Part shown: one piece after another, positions 57,288 to 64,000 of the stretch | How the letters are laid out: every line of letters starts with the position of its first letter | Numbering within the stretch: position 1 is the stretch's first letter | Source: JAFMJV01 sp963800275 | GTDB taxonomy: Bacteria > Chloroflexota > Limnocylindria > Limnocylindrales > CSP1-4 | DNA: 64,000 nucleotides | Assembly (NCBI GenBank): GCA_963800275.1 | Contig: CAWDAI010000007.1 | Coordinates: 496,001-560,000 of the forward strand | Reading direction: 5' to 3' | Notes under the pieces: model-generated | What the model was told of the DNA's origin: nothing | Seen by the model: the letters and a program-made list of their open reading frames with translations, nothing else | Databases searched by the model: none | Program-made: the position numbers and the translations under genes

Positions 57288-58061
57288 CTAGCTGCGCAGA
57301 CCATCCTGGGCCGCGAGAGCGCCCCGATCCTGGGCCGCGACAGCGCCCCGATCCGCGGCTGCCGAGCGCGGCGCTCGCCCATGCTCCTTGGTTTCCTGTT
57401 CGCGTCGGGCCCCGACGACGAGCGCGATCCGGTACGTGGTCAGGAACACGACCGTGACCGACAGCATCAGGTAGCCCGCGTACGCCCACTCGGCGCTGGT
57501 GTCCGAGCCGGCCATCAGCCCGTGGACGGTGGCCGCCACGAAGGCGGCGAAGGAGAGGTAGTGGATCGTGCGCCACGTCTTTGTGCCGATCCGTTTGCGC
57601 ACGTAGAAGCTCAGCAGCACGATGAGCGACAGCGCCATTCCGATCTGGCCCAGCCCGACCCACAGCGGTCGATATGGTCCGCTGAAGGGGACGACCAGCT
57701 CCGCGGGGGTGTACGGAACGGCGCGATCGATCATCAGCACGGCCGCATGCACCAGCGCCAGGGCCACGCCGATCCCGGCCAGGTCGCCGTGGAGCGTGAA
57801 CGAGACGGGGCGGTGCGCGACGCGGTCGAGCAGCTTGGTCGAGAGCAGGAGCCCATAGATGGTCGATCCGGCAAGGGCGAGATAGGCCAGCAGGGCGGTG
57901 ATGCGCGTGGTGTACCAGGGCAGGCGGTCGTACTCCTCGTTGAGCCAACGCGCGGCCTGCTCCCACGCCCGCGGCCCGGTCGCGCCGACGAGCAGGACGA
58001 TGACGAGAGCGAAGAGGCTCCAGCGCACCCAGCGCAGGTGGGGAAAGCGGCCCTGGCGCAT
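57288..58061 (-). CDS. Ferric reductase-like heme membrane protein
   Basis: 257 residues, ATG 58061, overlapping the apbE stop (ATGA). About six membrane helices with His residues placed as in ferric-reductase-like domains: SFTLHGDLAGIGVALALVHA and WRTIHYLSFAAFVAATVHG each give two heme-ligand candidates. The C-terminal tail has a short repeat (RGAVAAQD / RGALAAQD). It would move electrons across the membrane, and the ApbE next to it suggests a flavinylated partner on the outside. Confidence 0.8.
   Translation of the reverse strand: MRQGRFPHLRWVRWSLFALVIVLLVGATGPRAWEQAARWLNEEYDRLPWYTTRITALLAYLALAGSTIYGLLLSTKLLDRVAHRPVSFTLHGDLAGIGVALALVHAAVLMIDRAVPYTPAELVVPFSGPYRPLWVGLGQIGMALSLIVLLSFYVRKRIGTKTWRTIHYLSFAAFVAATVHGLMAGSDTSAEWAYAGYLMLSVTVVFLTTYRIALVVGARREQETKEHGRAPRSAAADRGAVAAQDRGALAAQDGLRS
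57303..57350. repeat. Two tandem 24-base units inside the reductase gene end
   Basis: Bases 57303-57326 and 57327-57350 are copies differing at one position. They encode the repeated octapeptide at the C-terminus of the ferric-reductase-like protein. Confidence 0.8.
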
Positions 58062-59011
58062 CAGTCCAGCCACCGATCGCTGCCGGGGAGGACCAGCAGG
58101 TCGCCGTTCACAAGCAGCAACAGGGCCGCCCACGCGCCGCCGGCCGCGAGCACTTCCGGGCCTGCCTGCGCGCCGCGGATGACGGCCGCCTTGGCCAGCG
58201 CCTCGGCCAACCCGGCACGCTCGGCGACCACGGTCGCCTGCACCACGTCGGTCTCCGCCGGCTGCCCCGTCCAGGGGTCGATGAGGTGGTGGGTCACGCC
58301 TCGTGTGGTCTGCCAACGATGGACGCTGGTGCCGGAGGTAGCGATCCCGAAGCGGCCGCCCGGCCAGTCTGCCGGGGGGTGGAGCCGGGCGAGCTCCACA
58401 CCCGGTTCTTGCGGATGCGGCACGCCGATCTGCCAGTCCGTCGGCCCGGCTGTCCGGACCGCGATATCGCCATCAGCATCCACGAGGGCTGCCGGATAGG
58501 CATCGAGCAGAAGCAGCGCCCGGTCGGCGATCCAGCCCTTGGCCACACCGTCCAGATCGAAGCGCACTGGGACCTCGCGCGCGAGCCGCCGGTCGCGGCC
58601 GTCGCCCGTGAGCGACCAGGACGTCACGCGCTGGAACGAAGGGTGGCCGCCCGTCTCGGCTGCGAGTCGGGCATCGAGCAGGCTGACGTCGACCACGCCT
58701 GCCGTCGCGGCAGACATGGCCCGGGCATGCGTCAAGGCAGCGGCCAGGGTGGGTCGGAGCGCCACGTCCAGCCGTCCCGGATCGGCATTGAGCTGGGCCA
58801 GGTCGGAGTCGTCGCGAAAGCGCGTCAGGCGCCCAGCCCAGGCATCGATGCGGTCGGCCACCCGCCGCAGATCACGCTCGGCCTCGGCGTCATCACGGAG
58901 CCCGGAGGCGACGAGCAGTCGCAGGCCGCCACCCATCGTGCGAGTCGTAAGCTCGGTCTCCAAGCTCGCCTGCTGGGGGATCCCCAGCGGGACTGGCGTC
59001 GCGACCGTCAT
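58061..59011 (-). CDS. apbE: FAD:protein FMN transferase (ApbE)
   Basis: 316 residues, overlapping its upstream neighbour by 4 bases. ApbE motifs: LTRFRDDSDLAQLN, VVDVSLLDARL, FDLDGVAKGW, LVDADGDIAV, and HHLIDPWTGQPAETDVVQAT, the region that binds FAD and magnesium. It attaches FMN covalently to Thr or Ser of exported proteins. No acceptor with the usual FMN-binding domain is encoded nearby. No signal peptide was recognised, though many ApbE proteins have one. Confidence 0.9.
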   Translation of the reverse strand: MTVATPVPLGIPQQASLETELTTRTMGGGLRLLVASGLRDDAEAERDLRRVADRIDAWAGRLTRFRDDSDLAQLNADPGRLDVALRPTLAAALTHARAMSAATAGVVDVSLLDARLAAETGGHPSFQRVTSWSLTGDGRDRRLAREVPVRFDLDGVAKGWIADRALLLLDAYPAALVDADGDIAVRTAGPTDWQIGVPHPQEPGVELARLHPPADWPGGRFGIATSGTSVHRWQTTRGVTHHLIDPWTGQPAETDVVQATVVAERAGLAEALAKAAVIRGAQAGPEVLAAGGAWAALLLLVNGDLLVLPGSDRWLD

Positions 59012-59382
59012 CGGCCCGACTGCCGCGTACGGGCCACGGTCCGAGTCGAGCGGCTGGCCGTCTGGGTCGAGCGGGCCGGGGCCGACACGACCACCCGCCG
59101 CACTACCACGCGTGGGGTCGGAGCCGCTTCCCGGATGACCCGCGCGCCCTTGGGCGCCCGCTGTCCGGGCTTCAGGCGCACGTAGGTCACGGGCCGCTGG
59201 ACCTTGGCGACCTTGGCACCGGCGGGCGCGGGAGCCGGTGCCGACGTCGGTGCCTGGGCCTGGGTCGTGGGGAAGGGGACCAGTCCGGCGCCGATCACGC
59301 TCACGGCGGCGAGGGCACCGGCACCCATCATCAAACGGGCCGGCCTGGGGTCAGGCCGTTCCCGGGTGTCCTTCCCGGCCAT
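59008..59382 (-). CDS. Small exported basic protein of unknown function
   Basis: 124 residues. An N-terminal hydrophobic segment (LMMGAGALAAVSVIGAGL) should send it out or anchor it. The rest is low-complexity and basic: an Ala/Pro stretch, VTYVRLKPGQRAPKGARVI, then Arg/Thr/Ser-rich to the end. The start overlaps the upstream stop. No family recognised. The position directly upstream of apbE in an overlapping operon suggests a job in the same system. Confidence 0.7.
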   Translation of the reverse strand: MAGKDTRERPDPRPARLMMGAGALAAVSVIGAGLVPFPTTQAQAPTSAPAPAPAGAKVAKVQRPVTYVRLKPGQRAPKGARVIREAAPTPRVVVRRVVVSAPARSTQTASRSTRTVARTRQSGR

Positions 59383-59759
59383 CAGTCGTCCTCGTACTCG
59401 TGCTCGCGCTCATGCTCGCGCTCGTGCTCGTGCTCCCGCTCGTCGTCGCGAACCCGCGTGGCGCTGACTCGGTTGCTCTTGCTGGACGCTGCGCCCGCCC
59501 GCGTGCCCGCCGAACTCGCGCCGGCGGTGACGCGCTTCTTGACCACGACCGTCTTGGGCTTGGGTGCGGGCTTGACGTAGACGACCTCGGGCTCGATGGT
59601 CTCGACTGGCGTCTCGGCGACCGCCTCGGCGGCCACGACCTGAGCGGCCGGATCGAAGTCCGTTCGGCTCCCGGGTCCGAAGCCGGCGGCGGTCAGTCCG
59701 ACCGCGAGGACGCCAGCCGCGACCAGGCTGCTGACGGTGATGGCGAGGCGTTGGCTCAT
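59382..59759 (-). CDS. Small exported protein with His/Glu repeat tail
   Basis: 125 residues. Signal-like N-terminus (AITVSSLVAAGVLAVGLTAA). The middle has PEVVYVKPAPKPKTVVVKKR and a Ser/Ala/Gly-rich part; the last 20 residues alternate Arg, Glu and His and end EYEDD, which could bind metal ions. It is the first gene of the minus-strand operon and lies just downstream of the symmetric promoter (59788-59870). No family recognised. Confidence 0.7.
   Translation of the reverse strand: MSQRLAITVSSLVAAGVLAVGLTAAGFGPGSRTDFDPAAQVVAAEAVAETPVETIEPEVVYVKPAPKPKTVVVKKRVTAGASSAGTRAGAASSKSNRVSATRVRDDEREHEHEREHEREHEYEDD
59391..59450. repeat. Six-base repeat tract coding the His/Glu tail
   Basis: A tract of GCTCGT/GCTCGC-type hexamers (plus-strand reading) encodes the Arg-Glu-His tail. 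Such tracts can change length by slippage. Confidence 0.6.
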
Positions 59760-59787
59760 GGGTCACTCCTGTTGCACCTGGTTGGAT

Positions 59788-59870
59788 CGACTACCTGAGC
59801 GCGAGATGCGCCAGAAGGTTCCACACGTCTCGGATGGAACCTCGGCGGCGACCTGACCCTCAGGTAGTCG
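59788..59870. promoter_or_regulatory. Mirror-symmetric divergent ECF-type promoter pair
   Basis: Outer arms are a perfect 12-base inverted repeat (59788-59799 and 59859-59870, reading CTCAGGTAGTCG outward). Inner arms are GGTTCCA (59817-59823) and TGGAACC (59835-59841). Both share the centre 59829. Each direction therefore reads GGAACC, 17 bases, CTCAGGTAGTCG: a GGAAC -35 and a TCAGG-like -10 of extracytoplasmic-function sigma type. One side faces the sigma gene, the other the apbE operon. Confidence 0.8.
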
Positions 59871-59945
59871 TCGAGGGCCGGTATGGCCGGTCCACAGCAA
59901 GACGGTGAAGATGACCAACCCGAGCGATGCCAGACCCGGAGCGCG

Positions 59946-60572
59946 ATGCTGACGTCCGCCATCCCGTTCTCGCGTTCTGCCGACGCGGCCTACAGTGACG
60001 TCGATGACAGCGATCTGCGATCGATGACCCTCGAGCCGACCGACCGCATGTTGGTCGACGCCGTGATGGCTGGCGATGACGATGCCTTTCGCGTGCTCGT
60101 CGACCGCGAGAAGGCCAACGTGATCGGCCTGTGCCTGCGTGTCCTGCGCAACCCGGTGGAGGCGGAAGACGTGGCCCAGGATGCGTTCCTGCAGGCCTAT
60201 CGAGCGCTGCCGACGTACCGCGCCGACGGGCCCTTCGGCGCCTGGGTCGGACGGATCGCGGCCCGCCTGGCCTACGCCAGGCTCAAGCGTCCGGCCGAGC
60301 TCCAGGCCGACCCGACGCGCGAGGAGGGCTGGCTGGTGGACATGGCGCAGAGTGTCGATCCGCAGGTGGAGATGCTGGCCGGTGAGCGCCGGGCAGAGGT
60401 GCGCGAGGCGATCTCGGCACTGCCTGAGCACCATCGGCGCGTGGTCGAGATGCGCTTCTATGGCGATATGTCGCTCGATGAGATCTCCACGCAGACGGGT
60501 GCGCCGGTGGGCACCGTCAAGTCCCGTCTGCACCGAGCCCTGGCGGCCTTGCGCGAGCGACTGGGATCATGA
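59946..60572 (+). CDS. ECF RNA polymerase sigma factor
   Basis: 208 residues from ATG 59946 (GGAG just upstream); ATG 60024 would give 182 residues and matches the usual ECF length, so the start is open. Region 2: AVMAGDDDAFRVLVDREKA and PVEAEDVAQDAFLQAYRAL. Region 4: ISALPEHHRRVVEMRFYGD and TQTGAPVGTVKSRLHRAL. It directs RNA polymerase to stress-type promoters. The symmetric site upstream suggests it drives both its own gene and the apbE operon. It overlaps the next gene as ATGA. Confidence 0.92.
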   Translation: MLTSAIPFSRSADAAYSDVDDSDLRSMTLEPTDRMLVDAVMAGDDDAFRVLVDREKANVIGLCLRVLRNPVEAEDVAQDAFLQAYRALPTYRADGPFGAWVGRIAARLAYARLKRPAELQADPTREEGWLVDMAQSVDPQVEMLAGERRAEVREAISALPEHHRRVVEMRFYGDMSLDEISTQTGAPVGTVKSRLHRALAALRERLGS

Positions 60573-61216
60573 GCATGCGACACCGACGCGGATACGTTCC
60601 CCTGCCGCCTCCGGCCGGTCGGGACGGGAGGCCGCCATCTCCCGCCCGAGGCGGCTCGTTCACCGATCAGGTCATGGCTCGCGTGGCCGAAGAGCCCACG
60701 CCGTCGCCGTCGCGCGTCTTCGTCCGCTCGCTCCGCCACCTCGCCTTGCGCGATGCCCTGGCGGCGATGGCGGCCGCCTGGCGGCTGGCCTTCGAGCCCG
60801 AGGGCCGCGTCGGGGCATCCACTCGGGCCACGGCTGCGGCGCTCTTCCTGAGCGTGGTCATCCTGTTCGGAGTCGGCGGTGCCGTCGTCCTGCACGGGGC
60901 CGTGGCGCTGGTCGGATCGGACGGCTCACCGGCCGAGCCTGTCGCGCCGGGGGCCATGTCATCGCCCTCGCCGCTCCCAGCCGTGGAGCTGGCACCGTCG
61001 CCGAGCATCAGCCCCACGCCGACCCCCGTAGCGCCGCCGACACCCAGGCCGCAGGCGACGCCCAGGGCCACCCCCGCCCCCGCCACGTCGTCCGAGGATG
61101 GTTCCGGGGAGCGAGTGAAGCGTGAGACGCCTGAGCCACGAGAGACGCCCGAGCCGAAAGACCGCTCGAAGCGGAGCGAGCAGAAGGCCGAGGACAAGGC
61201 CGAGAGGGACGACTGA
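60569..61216 (+). CDS. Single-pass membrane protein, candidate anti-sigma factor
   Basis: 215 residues, translationally coupled to the sigma gene. Cytoplasmic part of about 90 residues, one membrane helix (AAALFLSVVILFGVGGAVVL), then a Pro/Ser/Thr-rich outer region and a strongly charged tail (ETPEPRETPEPK, EQKAEDKAERDD). Position and topology fit an anti-sigma factor, but the zinc-binding H-x3-C-x2-C motif of the common class is absent, so this is inference from context. Confidence 0.7.
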   Translation: MSMRHRRGYVPLPPPAGRDGRPPSPARGGSFTDQVMARVAEEPTPSPSRVFVRSLRHLALRDALAAMAAAWRLAFEPEGRVGASTRATAAALFLSVVILFGVGGAVVLHGAVALVGSDGSPAEPVAPGAMSSPSPLPAVELAPSPSISPTPTPVAPPTPRPQATPRATPAPATSSEDGSGERVKRETPEPRETPEPKDRSKRSEQKAEDKAERDD

Positions 61217-61372
61217 GGCCGGACCTGCCCGGCCCGCGCGAGCCGCTCCGGACGGCTCCAGGAAGGTGCCCTGCAGGCCTACCGGGCAGGCGGGTGCACC
61301 AGGCGCTAGATTGCGAGCGGATCCGGTCGATCTCGCCCTGGATCCATACCTGCTATCCCGAGGAGTGACCAC

Positions 61373-62125
61373 GTGAACGACAACGTCCGGATCGGCCTGG
61401 CCGAAGCCATCGGCACGGCCATCCTCGTGATCGGCGGGGCCGGCACCGCCATCATCGCCACCGGCGGCTTCGACTCGGGCCTCAGCGTGGGACCCCTCGG
61501 GGTCGCGTTCGCGTTCGGTCTCAGCCTGCTCGCGATGGCCTACCTCATCGGCCGGATCTCCGGGTGCCACATCAACCCGGCGGTCACCATCGGCATGATC
61601 ACCGGCCGCAAGATCGGCCTCGCGCAGTCGGCGCCGTACTTCATCGGCCAGTTCGCAGGCGGCATCATCGGTGCGGGCCTGATCGCGCTCGCGCTCATGG
61701 GCACCGGCGACTACTTCGCCCAGGCACAGGCTGCGGGCTTCGCCTCCAATGGCTACGGCGCGCACTCACCCGCGGGCTTCGACCTGCTGTCGGTGGCGGT
61801 CATCGAGGTCCTCGTGACCGCGGTGTTCGTGCTCATCGTGCTGGGCACCACTCATCCCGATGGCGTGCCCAAGGGTTTCGGGCCGATCGCTGCCGGTTTC
61901 GGGCTGACGCTCGTGCACATGGTCTCCATCCCGGTCTCGAACGCGTCGGTCAACCCTGCGCGTTCGCTCGCGACGGCGGTATTCCAGGGCGACTGGGCCC
62001 TTGGCCAGGTGTGGGCCTTCTTCCTGTTCCCCGCCATCGGCGCCGTGATCGCCGGGCTCATCTGGCTCGTCATCGGGCCGCAGCCGGCCGTCCCGCTCCC
62101 GGACAAGGTCGCCCAGTCCGACTGA
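61373..62125 (+). CDS. Aquaporin (MIP family, AqpZ-like)
   Basis: 250 residues, GTG start 61373 with GAGGAG 7 bases upstream. Six membrane helices and both pore motifs: GCHINPAVT and ASVNPARSLATAV. The context of the first motif and the short loops fit water-specific AqpZ rather than glycerol facilitators. It stands alone, with a hairpin after its stop. Confidence 0.92.
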   Translation: MNDNVRIGLAEAIGTAILVIGGAGTAIIATGGFDSGLSVGPLGVAFAFGLSLLAMAYLIGRISGCHINPAVTIGMITGRKIGLAQSAPYFIGQFAGGIIGAGLIALALMGTGDYFAQAQAAGFASNGYGAHSPAGFDLLSVAVIEVLVTAVFVLIVLGTTHPDGVPKGFGPIAAGFGLTLVHMVSIPVSNASVNPARSLATAVFQGDWALGQVWAFFLFPAIGAVIAGLIWLVIGPQPAVPLPDKVAQSD

Positions 62126-62133
62126 CGCCGTGG

Positions 62134-62172
62134 GCGACTCTCAGCGACCCCGGGTGCGCTGACGAGAGTCGC
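62134..62172. terminator. Bidirectional hairpin after aquaporin gene
   Basis: GCGACTCTC (62134-62142) pairs with GAGAGTCGC (62164-62172); AGCG and CGCT extend the stem inside. It lies between the convergent stops at 62125 and 62174. Confidence 0.65.
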
Positions 62173-62173
62173 T

Positions 62174-63073
62174 CTATGCGGGCTGGGCGCCGAGCTGCCG
62201 CACGGCCGCTTCCAGGCCGGCGCGGTCCCTGATCGGGCTCGTCGTCGGGAAGCTGGTGGTCCGGTAGTGCTGCGCGAAGGGAAAGCTGCAGGCCTCGAAC
62301 GGCTCGCTCGCCAGCAGTTCCTGGCCGAAGGTATTGCGCTCGATCTCGACCGATTCGAGCGGGATGTGCAAGGCCCGTTCCACCTCACCCGGGTCGAAGA
62401 TCAGGCCGAACGGGACCGAATCGCTGTCCAGCAGCCGTCCGCCGTAGTCGACGGAGAGATTGCCCTCGAGCCAGAGCCGCTGGTCGAGGGGCTGCAGTGA
62501 CGCGGCCTCGAGGCCGGCCACGCTGGCGATGTGATTGCGACCGTCCTCGCCCTGCACGTCCACGATCAGGTCGCCGGCATAGGAGGTCGTCACCACGCAC
62601 TGGCTGGTGCTGGAACCGGAGAAGCCCCGGCGCGGATCGAAGCTGATGGTGTTGGACTCGTAGTCGCAGATGACCCACGACAGCATGCCGGTCGCCTCGT
62701 GCTCGGCGATGAGGTAGAACTCCACGCGCGTGCCCCAGAACACGGAGGTGTGCACGTTGAACGCGGCGAGGATGCCGGCGTATCGCGGCGTCGTGCCCGC
62801 GAACATCGCGGTCGGGATGAGTCGATAGCCCGGCGGAAGCTGCGCCCTGGCTCCGGACGTGTCCTCGATCTCGTAGGCCAGGAAGTAGCCGTAGGGCTCG
62901 ACGACGAAGCTGATGTCGGACTCCCGGCTCCCTGCCCGATCGACGATCCACTTCTGGACCTTGACGGGGAGCTTGCGCAGCATCTCGGCACGTCCATACA
63001 AGCCTCCGATGGCTTTGGGGCTGATGCCCATCTCGGTGTGCTTGATGAAGTGGAGCGCGGTCTGCCGATCCAT
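62174..63073 (-). CDS. Protein of unknown function
   Basis: 299 residues, ATG 63073, no signal peptide. Visible features: WIVDRAGSRESDISFVVEP, LPPGYRLIPTAMFAGTTPRY, FNVHTSVFWGTRVEFYLIAE and GMLSWVICDYESNTISFDP. The layout faintly recalls acetoacetate-decarboxylase-like beta barrels (LPPGY region), but this is not a secure match. It has its own promoter with an inverted repeat between the -35 and -10, so it is probably under repression by an unseen regulator. Confidence 0.75.
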   Translation of the reverse strand: MDRQTALHFIKHTEMGISPKAIGGLYGRAEMLRKLPVKVQKWIVDRAGSRESDISFVVEPYGYFLAYEIEDTSGARAQLPPGYRLIPTAMFAGTTPRYAGILAAFNVHTSVFWGTRVEFYLIAEHEATGMLSWVICDYESNTISFDPRRGFSGSSTSQCVVTTSYAGDLIVDVQGEDGRNHIASVAGLEAASLQPLDQRLWLEGNLSVDYGGRLLDSDSVPFGLIFDPGEVERALHIPLESVEIERNTFGQELLASEPFEACSFPFAQHYRTTSFPTTSPIRDRAGLEAAVRQLGAQPA

Positions 63074-63096
63074 CGCGGGGGTTCCCTGTGTTCATA

Positions 63097-63126
63097 CGTG
63101 TACAGGGTTAGTCTACCCTATGTCAA
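63097..63126 (-). promoter_or_regulatory. Promoter with operator in the spacer
   Basis: On the minus strand: TTGACA at 63126-63121, an 18-base spacer, and TACACG at 63102-63097. The spacer holds AGGGT (63104-63108) and ACCCT (63115-63119), an inverted repeat suited to a TetR-like repressor. The gene starts 24 bases further on. Confidence 0.6.
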
Positions 63127-63143
63127 GGTACTTGGACCCCCTC

Positions 63144-63174
63144 GTGGCCACACCCTCGTCGTGAGGCGGGCCAC
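63144..63174 (-). terminator. Hairpin after the arylsulfatase gene
   Basis: GTGGCC (63144-63149) with GGCCAC (63169-63174), plus an inner CCTC/GAGG stem, 6 bases beyond the sulfatase stop. A modest hairpin with an internal loop and no T-run. Confidence 0.4.
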
Positions 63175-63179
63175 CGCCA

Positions 63180-64000
63180 TCACTGCTGGGCCATGATCCG
63201 GCGCAGGTTCGACGCGTCATCCTCGATGAGCTCACCGGTCACGTCGAGGACGACCTGGTGGATGTTGCCGGTGAACTCGAACGGCGCCACGTAGACGTCC
63301 GGCAGCACCGGCGCGCCCGAGTCGTAGCCACAGGACAGGCCTTCCAGCTCGAACATGGCGGGGGTCGTGTGCGGGACATCGGTGTTGGCCACGAGCTCGC
63401 CATCGACGTACAGCTGGAACCGCCCCGGCGCGCCCTTGCCGACCGAGAAGTCGGGCTGGCCGGTCGGCTCGAACTCGAAGCGAAGCTTGTGCCGTCCCGC
63501 GGGGACCGGCTCGTCGGTGCTGACGGTGAAGAAGTCGCGCGCGACATAGTTGAGCCCATAGTGGAGCCGGCCGTCCTTGAGGTAGAAGGCGAAGCCGCCC
63601 GCTGCCCCACCTTGCGCGAGGAGAATGCCCTCGGCGCCACCCTCGGGGACGGTCACGTCGGCCTCGATGCTGTGGGGTCGGTTGACGATCTTGGGGGTGG
63701 CCGGCTGCGGGATGGCCGTGAGGCCCGGGTAGTAGGTGAAGCGGGTGCGGGGACGTGAGGTCATGGGCCGTTCGACCACGAGGCGGCCCTTGACGTCACC
63801 GTCGATGGGCAGGACCTTGTACTTGCCGGCCTCTACCCACCACTGTGCGACCAGCTCGCGGAGCTTGGCCGGGTGCTCGGCCGCGACGTTGGTCGATTCG
63901 GTGGGGTCGTCGCTGATGCGATAGAGCTCCCAACCCTCCGTCTCGAGCTCATCCAGATCGTCAGGGCCGATGGCTGAGCCGAAATGGCGGCCCTTGGCCG
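63180..64000 (-). CDS. Arylsulfatase-family protein, C-terminal part only
   Basis: The frame is open to the window edge, so only the last 273 residues are seen; the catalytic Cys/Ser site lies outside. GWELYRISDDPTESTNVAAE and LRELVAQWWVEAGKYKVLPI are typical of the C-terminal part of large alkaline-phosphatase-fold arylsulfatases. A lectin-like beta domain follows: GGFAFYLKDGRLHYGLNYVA and HKLRFEFEPTGQPDFSVGKG. These enzymes remove sulfate from esters, including carbohydrate sulfates. The ATG at 63779 or 63764 is internal, not the start. Confidence 0.8.
   Translation of the reverse strand, partial: AKGRHFGSAIGPDDLDELETEGWELYRISDDPTESTNVAAEHPAKLRELVAQWWVEAGKYKVLPIDGDVKGRLVVERPMTSRPRTRFTYYPGLTAIPQPATPKIVNRPHSIEADVTVPEGGAEGILLAQGGAAGGFAFYLKDGRLHYGLNYVARDFFTVSTDEPVPAGRHKLRFEFEPTGQPDFSVGKGAPGRFQLYVDGELVANTDVPHTTPAMFELEGLSCGYDSGAPVLPDVYVAPFEFTGNIHQVVLDVTGELIEDDASNLRRIMAQQ

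Noticed and set aside
59391..59450. Short regular repeat as a CRISPR-like array
   Set aside because: Units are six bases with no spacers and lie inside a coding frame.
59382..59759. TAGAS in the His/Glu-tail protein as a flavinylation site
   Set aside because: The usual acceptor motif is D-x-x-S/T-G-A-T/S within an FMN-binding domain; neither the Asp nor the domain is present, so the likeness is too weak to claim.

Overview
The window is GC-rich throughout, with dense genes, ATGA-type start/stop overlaps and several GTG or TTG starts. Gene content (two LacI-controlled sugar ABC loci, DUF4012, a sortase, DUF5661, Lipoprotein_15 repeats, an F420-type LLM oxidoreductase) points to a soil or freshwater Chloroflexota lineage (Limnocylindria-like), or less likely an actinobacterium. 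This is inference from families, not from a marker gene. No rRNA, tRNA, CRISPR array or insertion sequence was seen.

Layout. (1) 1-5518: housekeeping operon: SurA-like foldase (5' end cut off), cysC, mazG, rph, rdgB and a PfkB sugar kinase. (2) 6005-11776: sugar locus 1: LacI regulator with its own operator, binding protein, two permeases and a clan GH-J (GH32/68-like) glycosidase. (3) 11839-40043: a large cell-surface glycan cluster: GT61-sulfotransferase fusion, rmlD, rmlC, rmlA, GH26, a polyprenyl glycosylphosphotransferase operon that also holds a tandem binding-protein-like protein, a sortase and DUF4012, then Wzm/Wzt export and many glycosyltransferases including two giant multidomain ones. 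(4) 40229-45150: SDR, DapA-like lyase, sulfotransferase, galactokinase-like GHMP kinase and UroD-like protein. (5) 45280-51003: sugar locus 2: 30-bp operator palindrome, LacI, binding protein, two permeases and a GtfA-type sucrose phosphorylase. (6) 51050-57186: LLM oxidoreductase, secreted proteins, a NarL-type two-component pair, a triple cupredoxin and DUF5661. (7) 57288-61216: an ApbE/ferric-reductase-like operon facing an ECF sigma factor, with a mirror-symmetric divergent promoter between them. (8) 61373-64000: aquaporin, an unrecognised protein and the 3' end of an arylsulfatase gene.

How it may fit together. Sucrose phosphorylase would give glucose-1-phosphate, the substrate of RmlA for dTDP-rhamnose, and fructose, a plausible substrate of the PfkB kinase. 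CysC would give PAPS for the two sulfotransferases. The cluster may therefore build a sulfated, rhamnose-containing surface glycan. Neither ABC locus carries an ATPase gene, so a shared one is expected elsewhere.

Quality warning. Genes from about 13.5 to 31.5 kb and 40.3 to 50.1 kb are broken by many single-base frameshifts, while the flanking regions are almost clean. Protein homology runs straight on from frame to frame, which suggests local consensus errors rather than real decay. Those genes are annotated as single loci with the break regions stated.
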